From Collimonas arenae (GTDB taxonomy: Bacteria; Pseudomonadota; Gammaproteobacteria; Burkholderiales; Burkholderiaceae_D), in NCBI RefSeq assembly GCF_000786695.1, contig NZ_CP009962.1, forward strand, positions 4,898,001 to 4,962,000: a DNA stretch of 64,000 nt. The letters are read 5' to 3'. The notes beneath the pieces were generated by a model. The model saw only the letters and a program-made list of their open reading frames with translations. It was not told the DNA's origin and made no database searches. Below, piece by piece: positions 16,928 to 26,452 of this stretch. Every line of letters starts with the position of its first letter. The first letter of the stretch is position 1. Position numbers and translations under genes: made by a program.

Positions 16928-19900
16928 TCAGAAGTGACGTAAGTCTAACGTAAATGGGAACTCGACGGACGTTACCGGCGGCTTTACCTGCATCGTTCCC
17001 GGCGTGTGGTTGAGGCGGAAATAACGCCCCAGGCGACGGCTTTCGGCCTCGAAGGCATTCACCGGGAAGGTATCGTAGCTGCGCCCGCCGGGATGCACCA
17101 CGTGATACTGGCAACCGCCCAGGCTGCGGCCGTTCCAGGTATCGACCAGGTCGAAAGTCAGCGGCGAATCGATGCCGATGGTCGGATGCAGCGCGGATGG
17201 CGGCTGCCAGGCACGATAGCGGATGCCGCTGACGAACTCGCCAACCTTGCCGGTCGGCTGCAGCGGCACGGCGACGCCGTTGCAGGTCAGCACGTAACGA
17301 TCGGGGGCCATGCCGCTCACCTTCACCTGTACCCGTTCCAGCGAGGAGTCGACGTAGCGGGCGGTGCCGCCCGAACGGCTTTCCTCACCCAGCACATGCC
17401 ACGGCTCCAGCGCCGTGCGCAGTTCGAGCGCGATGCCATTGACTGCGTAGTCGCCAATCTTGGGAAAACGGAATTCGAAATGCGGTGCAAACCATTCTGG
17501 CTTGAGGGCATAGCCGGCTTGCTGCATGTCATCCATGACGTCGCAGAAATCCTGCCAGATAAAATGCGGCAGCAGGAAGCGGTCATGCAGCTCCGTGCCC
17601 CAGCGTACCAGGCGCGGCGGCTTGTAGGGAGTCTTCCAGAAGCGCGCCACCAGCGCCCGCAACAGCAGTTGCTGGGTCAGGCTCATGCGCGCATGCGGCG
17701 GCATTTCAAAGGCGCGCAGCTCCAGCAAGCCGAGGCGGCCGGTGCTGCTGTCCGGCGAGTACAGCTTGTCGATGCAGAACTCCGCGCGGTGCGTATTGCC
17801 GGTGACATCGATCAGCAGATTGCGCAACAACCGGTCCACCAGCCAAGGTGCACAATTCTCCTTGGCAATCTGCTTTTCCATTTCAGTGAAAGCCAGTTCC
17901 AGCTCGACCACTGAATCGTTGCGGGCTTCATCGACGCGCGGGGCTTGCGACGTGGGGCCGATGAACATGCCGGAAAACAGGTAGGACAGCGCCGGATGGT
18001 TGTTCCAATAGCTGATCAGGCTGCGCAGCAGATCGGGACGACGCAGGAACGGAGAATCGCCGGTGGTGGCGCCGCCCAGCACCAGATGGTTGCCGCCGCC
18101 GGTGCCGGAGTGATGGCCGTCGAGCATGAATTTCTCGGTGGTCAAACGGGTTTCGCGCGCCGCATCGTACAAGAACGTGGTGTTGGCGACCAGTTCGCTC
18201 CAGCTGTGCATCGGCTGGACGTTGACCTCGATCACACCCGGATCCGGCGTCACGCTGAACTTCTTCAGCCGCGGATCGCCCGGTGGTTCATAGCCTTCCA
18301 GTAACACCGGCTGCTGCAAGACTTCGGCCGTGGCTTCGATCGCCGCCACCAGCTCCAGGTAATCGTCGAGGCGCGCCAGCGGCGGCATGAACAAGTAGAG
18401 CACGCCATTGCGCACTTCGGCGCACAAGGCGGTGCGGGTGATATGGGCCGCCGACTCGGATGGCGCCGGGATGCTGGTGAGCCTGGCCGGACCGCTGGCG
18501 TCGCTGCTGAACGCGGTGCTGTATTTCGGCGCATCGACTACTGCCGCTACGCTTTTGGCGGCAGCCGGGGTCGCCAGCTTCTGCCGCAATTGCCGTGCCG
18601 GCGGCAGCGGCTCGAATTTCTGCGTCGGGTCGGGTTGGTGCACATACGGATAGTCGCCAGCCTTGACCCAAGGCTGCGAATCCAGCGGCAAGCGATAGCC
18701 TAGCGGCGAATCGCCGGGCAGCAGATAACAGTGGTCGCCGCGTAAATACCAGTTGCCGCTCTGCCATGCCTTTTCATCCGCAGTGCGGGCCAGCGGCAAG
18801 ATATAACCGGCGATTTTGCGCAGGCCTTGCGAAAATACCCGTGCCAGCCTTGCCCGCTCTTGCTTGTCGTCCAACCGCGCATCGGAGGGATCGACATTGA
18901 TCGCCAGCCGGCGCTCGCGCCACAGGTAGTAATAAATATCTTCGTAGGCTGCAAAGATGTGCTGCCGTTCCAATGTCAGACGCGAAGCGACGCCGTACAA
19001 GAACCGTTCGGCGATGTCCTCGTCCGTTGCCTGTTTCTTGGTTTCATCGGCAATCAGCGCCGGCGCATTCCAGATCGGCTCACCGTCTGCACGCCAGTAA
19101 CAGTTCAGGGCCCAACGCGGCAACTGCTCACCCGGATACCACTTGCCCTGGCCGAAATGCGGCAAACCTTGCGCCGCATATTGTGCGCGCAGGCGATGAT
19201 AGAGCTGCGCCGCCAACGGCTTCTTGGTCGGGCCCATGGCGGCGGTATTCCATTCGTCGCCCTCGGGATCGTCAAGCGCCACGAAAGTCGGTTCCCCGCC
19301 CATGGTCAGGCGTACATCGAGCGCGTCCAGGTCGTCGTCGATGGCGTGGCCGAGTTCTTCGATCTGCTCCCATTGCTGTTCGCTGTAGGGCTTGGTGACG
19401 CGTGGAGATTCATAGATGCGGCGCACGCTCATGGCATGGCCGAACTCGACTTCGCTAGGCTCGACCATGCCGCTGACCGGCGCCGCCGAGGACGGTTCCG
19501 GCGTACACGACAGGGGAATGTGACCTTCGCCGGCCAGCAGGCCGGAAGTTGGGTCGAGGCCGATCCAGCCGGCGCCGGGCAGATATACCTCGCACCAGGC
19601 GTGCAAGTCGGTGAAATCGGCCTGCGGTCCGGACGGACCATCCAGCGATTTCTGGTCTGCCGTCAGCTGGATCAGGTAGCCGGACACAAAGCGCGCCGCC
19701 AGTCCCAGATGGCGCAGGATCTGCACCAGCAGCCAGGACGAATCGCGGCAGGAGCCAGACGCCAGATCCAACGTCTGTTCCGGCGTTTGTACGCCCGGCT
19801 CCATACGGATGGTGTAGCTGATCAGCTGCGCCAGTTGCTGGTTCAGGTTGACCAGGAAATCTTCGGTGCGGATCTTTTCGCGCGGCACCGTATCCAGGAA

Positions 19901-20287
19901 TTTTTGCAACTGCGGCGTCACCGGCAATTTCTTGCGATACGGTTCCAGCTCGTTCAGTAATTCCGCCGCATAAGAAAACGGCACTTTCTCGGCATACGGT
20001 TCGAGAAAAAAATCGAAGGGATTAAGGACCGACATCTCGGCCACCAGGTCGACTTCGATCTGGAATTCCGTGGTCTTTTCCGGAAACACCAGCCGCGCCA
20101 GGTAATTGGCCTGCGGGTCTTGCTGCCAGTTGATGAAATGGGGCTGCGGCAAGATCCGCAGCGAATAGCTCAGTATCCGGGTACGGCAATGCGGCGCCGG
20201 CCGCAGGCGAATGATTTGCGGGCCGAGACTGATGGCCTTGTCGTAGCGGTAGGTGGTGAGATGGTTGAGTGCAACGTGAATTGACAT
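16928..20287 (-). CDS. Large transglutaminase-DUF2126 protein (set A)
   Basis: A 1119-residue protein. Residues 1 to about 280 form a transglutaminase core with a full triad: Cys180 (SGSCRDSSW), His229 (DLHAWCEVY) and Asp245 (LDPTSG). The remaining 800 residues are DUF2126, including LTMGGEPTFVALDDPEGDEW, HHSGTGGGNHLVLGG and GLLELRAFEMPPHARMSL. The last two look like metal/ATP-site blocks of the glutamine-synthetase or GCS2-like amidoligase fold; that is my inference. The start at 20287 has GAGG upstream. It is the first gene of the set A cluster, 118 bases before the fusion gene, and probably works on the same substrate as its partners. Confidence 0.88.
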   Translation of the reverse strand: MSIHVALNHLTTYRYDKAISLGPQIIRLRPAPHCRTRILSYSLRILPQPHFINWQQDPQANYLARLVFPEKTTEFQIEVDLVAEMSVLNPFDFFLEPYAEKVPFSYAAELLNELEPYRKKLPVTPQLQKFLDTVPREKIRTEDFLVNLNQQLAQLISYTIRMEPGVQTPEQTLDLASGSCRDSSWLLVQILRHLGLAARFVSGYLIQLTADQKSLDGPSGPQADFTDLHAWCEVYLPGAGWIGLDPTSGLLAGEGHIPLSCTPEPSSAAPVSGMVEPSEVEFGHAMSVRRIYESPRVTKPYSEQQWEQIEELGHAIDDDLDALDVRLTMGGEPTFVALDDPEGDEWNTAAMGPTKKPLAAQLYHRLRAQYAAQGLPHFGQGKWYPGEQLPRWALNCYWRADGEPIWNAPALIADETKKQATDEDIAERFLYGVASRLTLERQHIFAAYEDIYYYLWRERRLAINVDPSDARLDDKQERARLARVFSQGLRKIAGYILPLARTADEKAWQSGNWYLRGDHCYLLPGDSPLGYRLPLDSQPWVKAGDYPYVHQPDPTQKFEPLPPARQLRQKLATPAAAKSVAAVVDAPKYSTAFSSDASGPARLTSIPAPSESAAHITRTALCAEVRNGVLYLFMPPLARLDDYLELVAAIEATAEVLQQPVLLEGYEPPGDPRLKKFSVTPDPGVIEVNVQPMHSWSELVANTTFLYDAARETRLTTEKFMLDGHHSGTGGGNHLVLGGATTGDSPFLRRPDLLRSLISYWNNHPALSYLFSGMFIGPTSQAPRVDEARNDSVVELELAFTEMEKQIAKENCAPWLVDRLLRNLLIDVTGNTHRAEFCIDKLYSPDSSTGRLGLLELRAFEMPPHARMSLTQQLLLRALVARFWKTPYKPPRLVRWGTELHDRFLLPHFIWQDFCDVMDDMQQAGYALKPEWFAPHFEFRFPKIGDYAVNGIALELRTALEPWHVLGEESRSGGTARYVDSSLERVQVKVSGMAPDRYVLTCNGVAVPLQPTGKVGEFVSGIRYRAWQPPSALHPTIGIDSPLTFDLVDTWNGRSLGGCQYHVVHPGGRSYDTFPVNAFEAESRRLGRYFRLNHTPGTMQVKPPVTSVEFPFTLDLRHF

Positions 20288-20362
20288 GGATATCCTCTGC
20301 GACAATCAACAATCGATGGATCAAGCAATGCTGCTACTTTGCTGCCAGGAACGCTAGAAAAA

Positions 20363-21601
20363 TTATTGCTGATGATGGCTATGGATGAAATCACGCAGGC
20401 GCGGATAGATTTCATTATCCCAGCGGCGGCCGTTAAAGACACCGTAATGCCCCACCCCGGTTTGCACGTGGTGCGATTTCATATACGGCCGGATGCCGCT
20501 GCACATATCCTGCGCCGCCACGGTTTGCCCTACTGCGCAAATATCATCCTTCTCTCCTTCGACAGTGAACAGAGCAGTACGGCGGATCGCCGCCGGTTCT
20601 ATGGTACGCCCTAATGCCTGCATTTCGCCAAGCGGCAATGCATGATCCTGGAAAACGCTTTGCACGGTCTCCAGGTAAAACTCTGCGGCCAGGTCCGACA
20701 TGGCGAAATATTCTGCATAGAAATTCTTGATGGTATCGGCTTTTTCATCCTCCCCTTCGACCAGGTAGTTATACAGATTCTGGAACGCTTTCATGTGCCG
20801 CTCCAGGTTCATGTTCATGAATGCGGTAAGTTGCAGGAAGCCCGGATAGACCAGGCGCTGGCTGCCGGCATAACGTCCGGGAACGGTACTGACAAGGTTT
20901 TTCTCAAACCAGTCGATAGGTTTGCTTTTTGCCAAATGATTGACCGCGGTCGGATTGATACGCGTATCGATCGGACCCGCCATCAGCGTCATGCTGGACG
21001 GCTGGGCTGGATGTTTTTCTGCCGCCATCAGAGAGACAGCGACCAGCGCCGCCACTGTCGGCTGGCAAACCGCCAACAGATGCGTACCGGGACCGATTTC
21101 TTCGATAAAACGGATCAAATGCGCAACGTATTCATCAAAGCCGAAACGGCCGTCGCTGAGAGCGACATCGCGCGCATTGTGCCAATCGGTGATATACACG
21201 TCATGATCGCGCAGCAAGGTGCTGACAGTGCCACGCAGCAAGGTGGCGAAGTGGCCCGACATCGGCGCCACCACCAATATGCGCGGCTGCGGTGCATTTG
21301 TTTCCTTACAGAAATGCAGCAAAGTGCAGAATGGCGTCTGATCGGCCACCTCTTCATGCACCGAAACTGTGCGGCCGCCATCTTCCACGCTATTGATCCC
21401 GAATGCAGGGCGCTGGTGCGTCAACTGAGTGCATGAGAACACTTCGCATGCCGCGGCCAGCTTGCGCATCGCCAGACTTTCCGGCCATCCAGCCCACCGC
21501 GGCCACATCTTGCCGAGCATTGGTGCCGTGGCGCCTGCCAAGACGCGCATGGGATCGCTGAGATCCGCATAGCCCTGATATGCCTGGTAAATTTTCGTCA
21601 T
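20363..21601 (-). CDS. phaZ: Intracellular polyhydroxyalkanoate (PHB) depolymerase
   Basis: A 412-residue alpha/beta hydrolase that breaks down stored poly-3-hydroxybutyrate inside the cell. It matches the PhaZ1-type intracellular depolymerase of Cupriavidus: the nucleophile is a cysteine, seen as Cys179 in LLAVCQPT, with the Asp in EGEKDDICAVGQT and the His in GVGHYGVFNGRRW completing the triad. No signal peptide, as expected. It starts MTKIYQAYQGYADLSDP and lies 75 bases downstream of the DUF2126 gene start on the same strand, so it is its own unit, divergent from the GST gene. Confidence 0.93.
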   Translation of the reverse strand: MTKIYQAYQGYADLSDPMRVLAGATAPMLGKMWPRWAGWPESLAMRKLAAACEVFSCTQLTHQRPAFGINSVEDGGRTVSVHEEVADQTPFCTLLHFCKETNAPQPRILVVAPMSGHFATLLRGTVSTLLRDHDVYITDWHNARDVALSDGRFGFDEYVAHLIRFIEEIGPGTHLLAVCQPTVAALVAVSLMAAEKHPAQPSSMTLMAGPIDTRINPTAVNHLAKSKPIDWFEKNLVSTVPGRYAGSQRLVYPGFLQLTAFMNMNLERHMKAFQNLYNYLVEGEDEKADTIKNFYAEYFAMSDLAAEFYLETVQSVFQDHALPLGEMQALGRTIEPAAIRRTALFTVEGEKDDICAVGQTVAAQDMCSGIRPYMKSHHVQTGVGHYGVFNGRRWDNEIYPRLRDFIHSHHQQ

Positions 21602-21749
21602 GGGACTACCCTATTTATTGGAATGCCGGCTTTCATCTCTGGTGCAATATCCATGCCCAAGCGTCTGGCACGGCCTTTGCTCAGTCTTGTTGAAACGGTT
21701 TGCCAATTCAAGTCCCTTTCGATCCGATACGGAAGAAAAGAGTGTTGCC

Positions 21750-22403
21750 ATGCCTAAGACCACCTTGAGCATCACCAGCAAGAACTATTCGTCATGGTCC
21801 TTGCGCGGCTGGCTGATGACCCGGTTTTCCGGACTGGAATTCCAGGAAAACATTATCTCGCCGGACGATCCCGACGCCCGCGCCGAAATCCTGCTGCTGT
21901 CGTCATCCATTCTCGTACCTTGCCTGTATCACGGCAATATCGTGGTGTGGGATACCTTGGCAATCGGCGAGTACTTGCACGAGATCCGCCCCAAGGCAGG
22001 CCTGCTGCCAGCCGACCGTGCGGCGCGCGCGCATTGCCGCTCGATCTGCGGCGAGATGCATTCCGGCTTCAGCGCCCTGCGCTCCGCCCTGCCGATGAAC
22101 ATCAAGGCGCACTTTCCCGATTTCAAGGTGTGGTCCCGCGCCGAGGCCGACGTCAAACGCATCACCACTATCTGGAAGCAATGCCTGGCAACCTATGGCG
22201 GCCCTTTCCTTTTCGGCGAGCGCTCCATCGCCGACGCCATGTATGCGCCGGTAACGACCCGTTTCATGACTTATGACGTCAAACTGGATTCGGTTTGCAG
22301 CGCATACTGCAAGCGCATCATTGCGCTGCCGGAAATGCAAGAATGGATCAAGGCGGCCATGCTGGAGCCGGAGGATATCAACGAACTGGACGTGGAATTC
22401 TGA
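21750..22403 (+). CDS. Glutathione S-transferase family protein
   Basis: A 217-residue GST-fold protein. The N-terminal thioredoxin-like domain has SKNYSSWSLRGWL, with a Ser that probably activates glutathione, and the cis-Pro region SSILVPCLYHG with VVWDTLAIGEYL for the gamma-glutamyl contact. The C-terminal helical domain follows from about residue 90. The start at 21750 (MPKTTLSITS) was chosen because the preceding in-frame extension has no homology-like features and a purine-rich AAGAAAAGAG lies upstream. Followed 27 bases later by a cupin gene, with which it may be co-transcribed. Substrate unknown. Confidence 0.88.
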   Translation: MPKTTLSITSKNYSSWSLRGWLMTRFSGLEFQENIISPDDPDARAEILLLSSSILVPCLYHGNIVVWDTLAIGEYLHEIRPKAGLLPADRAARAHCRSICGEMHSGFSALRSALPMNIKAHFPDFKVWSRAEADVKRITTIWKQCLATYGGPFLFGERSIADAMYAPVTTRFMTYDVKLDSVCSAYCKRIIALPEMQEWIKAAMLEPEDINELDVEF

Positions 22404-22430
22404 ACTGGTTTCAATGAAAGGAGTGCGGCG

Positions 22431-22865
22431 ATGGATACAAGCACCAAAGCAGACCCGACCAATCTGTTTTCACACGTACGCGAAGGCGATACCGAATTCG
22501 AATCCGGCGGTTTGCGCGATTTCTTCCTGTATCGCGACCTTGGCATCGCTTCTGCCACCGGCGGCAAGGTGGTGGCGCATCTGGTGAAAGCCAACATGGC
22601 GCCCGAAGTCGGCACCGGCTGGCATCGCCATGAGGCGGAGTTCCACATCGTCTACATGCTCAAGGGCTGGGCCCGTTTCATGTACGAGGACCAGGAAACG
22701 CTGGTCAAGGCCGGCGACTGCGTACATCAGCGCCCCGGCATTGTGCATTTTTTATTCGACTACTCGAAAGACATGGAGTATCTTGAAATTGTTGGCCCCG
22801 CTGCGTTCACCTCCATCGACATGCCTGCGCCCTGCGCCGTACCGGCGCCGAAGCCGTGGGCATGA
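22431..22865 (+). CDS. Cupin domain protein
   Basis: A 144-residue single-domain cupin (small beta-barrel that usually binds a metal). Motif 1 is seen as GTGWHRHEAEFHIVYMLKGW, with His and Glu ligands, and motif 2 as GDCVHQRPGIVHFLFDYS. Members include dioxygenases, isomerases and ligand-binding proteins, so no activity can be given. It has a good purine-rich site (AAAGGAG) just upstream and follows the GST gene. Confidence 0.83.
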   Translation: MDTSTKADPTNLFSHVREGDTEFESGGLRDFFLYRDLGIASATGGKVVAHLVKANMAPEVGTGWHRHEAEFHIVYMLKGWARFMYEDQETLVKAGDCVHQRPGIVHFLFDYSKDMEYLEIVGPAAFTSIDMPAPCAVPAPKPWA

Positions 22866-23111
22866 GACGAATTGAGCTGCCCGGCAACTGTAAAAAACTC
22901 ATAAAAACCGAGACGGAGGCCGCCACCAGAAATATGCAAAATTTGCTAAGAGTTGACGCTGCATTGCCGCAAACCAAGCCTGTTCAAGATGCGTAGCCGC
23001 ATGTTAGTCTTTGAACAAGCCGATGCTTCATCGTCAACATAAAGCGTGTTACAGGCACGCTTCTTGATAGCTACTTGATAGTTCCCGATCAAACCACAGC
23101 AAAGCAAGATC
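22866..23111. other. Intergenic leader region before the split ATP-grasp gene
   Basis: This 246-base gap holds a two-tier hairpin at 22981-23017 (TGTTCAA..TTGAACA outside, ATGCG-tagc-CGCAT inside), a second hairpin at 23042-23062 (AAGCGTG / CACGCTT), and a direct repeat TTGATAG..TTGATAG just before the start codon region. No open reading frame is convincing. It may contain the cupin terminator and the control region of the set B cluster. Confidence 0.4.
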
Positions 23112-24527
23112 ATGGCAAATTTTTTCGATGAAATGTACTCCGATGGCAGCTCGTCGGTGCGCCCGCACTATGACGAATTTTCCAATTGGCTCCAAGCCCA
23201 GACCGCTGAAACCATCTCGCGCAAGCGTGCCGAAGCCGATCTGATTTTCCGCCGGGTCGGCATCACTTTCGCCGTCTACGGTAACGACGCCGGCACCGAA
23301 CGCCTGATCCCCTTCGATATCATTCCGCGCATCATCCATGCGCAAGAGTGGGCGACGCTCGAAGCCGGCCTGATCCAGCGCGTCAAGGCGCTCAACATGT
23401 TTATCCATGACATCTACCACGAGCAGAACATCGTCAAGGCAGGTGTAATCCCGGCTGAACAGATTTTCCGCAATGCCCAGTACCGCCCCGAAATGCAAGG
23501 CATTTCGGTCGCGTCGGACATTTACGCACACATCGCCGGGGTCGATATCGTCCGCGCCGGCGAGGGCGAGTTCTATGTACTGGAAGACAATCTGCGGGTG
23601 CCTTCCGGCGTGTCCTACATGCTGGAAAACCGCAAGATGATGATGCGGCTGTTTCCCGAGTTGTTCCTGCGCCACAAGATTGCGCCGGTGGACCATTATC
23701 CCGACATGCTGCTGGATAACCTGCGCTCCGTTGCACCGGTGGGCGTCACCGATCCGACTGTCGTTGTGATGACGCCTGGCATGTACAACTCAGCCTACTT
23801 CGAACACGCTTTCCTGGCCCAGCAAATGGGCGTGGAACTGGTCGAAGGACAGGATCTGTTCGTCAGCGATAACGCGGTCTACATGCGCACCACGCGTGGG
23901 CCGAAACGGGTCGATGTGATCTATCGCCGCATCGACGATGACTATCTCGATCCGCTGGCCTTCCGTCCCGATTCCTCGCTTGGCGTACCGGGACTGTTGT
24001 CGGTCTACCGGGCGGGTAACGTCACTTTGGCGAATGCCATCGGCACCGGCGTCGCCGACGATAAATCGGTATATCCGTTCGTGCCAGACATGGTGAAATT
24101 CTATTTATCCGAGAAGCCTATCCTCAACAACGTGCCGACTTTCCAATGCCGCAAGAAAGAAGATCTGCAATACACATTGGATAATCTCAAGGACCTGGTA
24201 GTCAAGGAAGTGCATGGCGCCGGCGGCTACGGCATGCTGGTCGGCCCTGCCTCGACCAAACAGGAAATCGAAGATTTCCGCCAGCGCGTGATCGCCAAGC
24301 CGGACGGTTATATCTCCCAGCCGACCCTGGCATTGTCGGCCTGCCCTACCTATGTCGAATCCGGCATCGCGCCGCGCCACCTCGATCTGCGACCGTTTGT
24401 CCTCTCTGGCAAGAATGTCTCGCTGGTCCGTGGCGGCCTGACCCGTGTCGCCCTCAAGGAAGGCTCGCTGGTGGTCAACTCGTCACAAGGCGGCGGCACC
24501 AAAGACACCTGGATTCTGGAGAAATAA
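23112..24527 (+). CDS. Circularly permuted ATP-grasp amidoligase-like protein (set B)
   Basis: A 471-residue protein of the circularly permuted ATP-grasp family (formerly DUF404/DUF407). Motifs in order: LEDNLRVPSGVSYMLENR, VMTPGMYNSAYFEHAF, RRIDDDYLDPLAF, then the nucleotide-binding Lys365-Glu366 and Gly-rich GAGGYG at 369-374, then GGLTRVA and SQGGGTKDTW. An intact Lys and Gly loop suggest it really uses ATP, most likely to form a peptide-like amide bond. It is followed one base later by the alpha-E gene, then a transglutaminase and a proteasome-like protease; the family was predicted from such gene neighbourhoods to make or attach small peptides. Confidence 0.9.
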   Translation: MANFFDEMYSDGSSSVRPHYDEFSNWLQAQTAETISRKRAEADLIFRRVGITFAVYGNDAGTERLIPFDIIPRIIHAQEWATLEAGLIQRVKALNMFIHDIYHEQNIVKAGVIPAEQIFRNAQYRPEMQGISVASDIYAHIAGVDIVRAGEGEFYVLEDNLRVPSGVSYMLENRKMMMRLFPELFLRHKIAPVDHYPDMLLDNLRSVAPVGVTDPTVVVMTPGMYNSAYFEHAFLAQQMGVELVEGQDLFVSDNAVYMRTTRGPKRVDVIYRRIDDDYLDPLAFRPDSSLGVPGLLSVYRAGNVTLANAIGTGVADDKSVYPFVPDMVKFYLSEKPILNNVPTFQCRKKEDLQYTLDNLKDLVVKEVHGAGGYGMLVGPASTKQEIEDFRQRVIAKPDGYISQPTLALSACPTYVESGIAPRHLDLRPFVLSGKNVSLVRGGLTRVALKEGSLVVNSSQGGGTKDTWILEK

Positions 24528-24528
24528 C

Positions 24529-25515
24529 ATGCTAAGCCGTACCGCCGATCATTTGTTCTGGATGTCCCGCTATACAGAGCGGGCAGAAAACACCGCACGC
24601 ATGCTGGACGTGCATGTGCAAACCGGACTGCTGCCGCAGTCGGTCGAAGATGTGGAAAAAGGCTGGCGCGCCGTGCTGGGGATTTCCGAGCTGACCCATG
24701 CCTACGACAAGAAGTACAGCGTGGTCACGCAAAAAGACGTGATCGACTTCATGGTGCGCGACCCGAGCAATTCATCGTCGATTGCCTCCTGCCTGAAACA
24801 GGCGCGCGAAAATGCCCGTGCGGTGCGCGGCGCGCTGACCACCGAAGCATGGGAAATCCAGAACGCAACCTGGATCAAGATGCAGGGATATCTGCAAACC
24901 AATGCGCTGGAACAGAATCCCGCGGAATTCTTCGAGTGGGTCAAACATCGTTCGCATTTGTCACGCGGGGTAACGATCGGCACCATGCTGAAAGATGAAG
25001 CGTTTCACTTCATCCGTCTCGGCACCTTCCTGGAGCGCGCCGACAATACCGCGCGCATCATCGACGTCAAGTTCCACGGCGCCAAGGAAAGCGCCTACAA
25101 AAAGGGCCAGCGGCAGAGCCAGGCGCAGACAGCCATCACCGCCGATCCGCAAATCGACTTCTACTACTGGGCAGCGATCCTGCGCTCAGTGTCTGGTTTC
25201 GAGATCTACCGCAAGGTGTATCGCGACGTCATCACGCCGGCGCGCGTGGCTGACCTGCTGATCTTGCGACCAGACATGCCGCGCTCGCTGCTGTCTTGCA
25301 TGACGCAGGTGGTCGGCAATCTCAAGCATGTGCAAAACGATATGTCGGCCGATACCGAACGCTTCGCCGGCAAGCTGCACGCCGACCTCAAGTTCAGCAC
25401 GCTCGATGAAATTCTCGATGCCGGCCTGCACGATTACCTGACGCGCTTCTTCGAACGCATCTTCGAGCTCGGCAATCGCATCAGCCGCGATTTCCTAGTG
25501 CCCCTTAACACCTGA
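24529..25515 (+). CDS. Alpha-E domain protein (set B)
   Basis: A 328-residue all-helical protein of the alpha-E family (DUF403), defined by conserved acidic residues. It starts MLSRTADHLFWMSRYTERAEN, and the second half has IRLGTFLERADNTARIIDVK. Function is not known; it nearly always accompanies the circularly permuted ATP-grasp protein, either separate as here or fused as in the gene at 14257. The start at 24529 was set by homology to that fused copy and by GGAG 8-10 bases upstream; it leaves a one-base gap after the ATP-grasp stop, implying equal production of both. Confidence 0.9.
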   Translation: MLSRTADHLFWMSRYTERAENTARMLDVHVQTGLLPQSVEDVEKGWRAVLGISELTHAYDKKYSVVTQKDVIDFMVRDPSNSSSIASCLKQARENARAVRGALTTEAWEIQNATWIKMQGYLQTNALEQNPAEFFEWVKHRSHLSRGVTIGTMLKDEAFHFIRLGTFLERADNTARIIDVKFHGAKESAYKKGQRQSQAQTAITADPQIDFYYWAAILRSVSGFEIYRKVYRDVITPARVADLLILRPDMPRSLLSCMTQVVGNLKHVQNDMSADTERFAGKLHADLKFSTLDEILDAGLHDYLTRFFERIFELGNRISRDFLVPLNT

Positions 25516-25523
25516 CAGCCCAC

Positions 25524-26336
25524 ATGCTTTTGACCATCCGGCATGAAACTGTTTATCACTACACCGCAGCGCTGACCTATACCATTCAGCAGCTGCGGCT
25601 ATGGCCGCGCGCGGAAGCGCAACAACGCACCCTGGCATGGCATATCAGCAGTTCCGGCAGCCGTCATCCGTTCACCGATGCATTCGGCAATCTGAGCCAT
25701 ATGCTGACCGTCACCAAACCGCATCATGAGGTACGCATCATTGCAGATGGAACTGTCGCCGTGGCGCCGCTGCAACAAGGACGGTTGCCGCAGGCGGGAG
25801 AATTCTCTCCGCTGGTATTTACCGTACCGACGCTGCTGACCCAGCCGACTCCAGCTGTCATGGATTTCGCGCATCGCCATCTGCAAGCCGGCGCCAATAG
25901 CAAACAGCTGCTGGACCTGGCGCAGGCGATCTGCGGCGCGGTCGCCTACCAGAGCGGCTCCACCGCCGTCACCACCAGCGCCGATGACGCCTTGACTTTG
26001 GGCCAGGGCGTTTGCCAGGACCACGCACATCTGTTCCTGGCCTGCTGCCATACGCTGGGTATGTCGGCACGCTATGTTTCCGGCTATATCGATCCCGGCA
26101 ACAGCGACCATGCGGAAAGCCACGCCTGGGTCGATGTATGGGTAGAGGAAAGCGGATTTGCCGGCTGGATCAGCATCGACGTTACCCATGCCTGTTTTGC
26201 CAGCGATAATTATTGTCGATTGGCAATAGGCCGAGACTATGAGTCGGCCGCACCGGTGCGCGGCGTCCGCCGTGGTGGTGGCGAAGAGACAATGCGCGTG
26301 CGGGTCAATGTTTCCGCCATGCCATCAGAACAATGA
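25524..26336 (+). CDS. Transglutaminase-like protein (set B)
   Basis: A 270-residue transglutaminase-like protein paralogous to the set A protein at 13325. The triad is intact: Cys164 (GQGVCQDHAHLF), His200 (ESHAWVDVW) and Asp219 (SIDVTHA). The N-terminal beta domain (MLLTIRHETVYHYTAAL) is normal. It follows the alpha-E gene by 8 bases. With the ATP-grasp protein it could make or break an amide bond in the same product; the role is inferred from context. Confidence 0.9.
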   Translation: MLLTIRHETVYHYTAALTYTIQQLRLWPRAEAQQRTLAWHISSSGSRHPFTDAFGNLSHMLTVTKPHHEVRIIADGTVAVAPLQQGRLPQAGEFSPLVFTVPTLLTQPTPAVMDFAHRHLQAGANSKQLLDLAQAICGAVAYQSGSTAVTTSADDALTLGQGVCQDHAHLFLACCHTLGMSARYVSGYIDPGNSDHAESHAWVDVWVEESGFAGWISIDVTHACFASDNYCRLAIGRDYESAAPVRGVRRGGGEETMRVRVNVSAMPSEQ

Positions 26337-26452
26337 AACGTCCGCCACACTGGCCCCAACTTGTCGCATAATTAACAACAGAATCACCGGCGCGCTCAGG
26401 AAACGGCTTCTGCTTCCTGTAGAATCTCCACTTTGTATTTTTCTCCAATATC

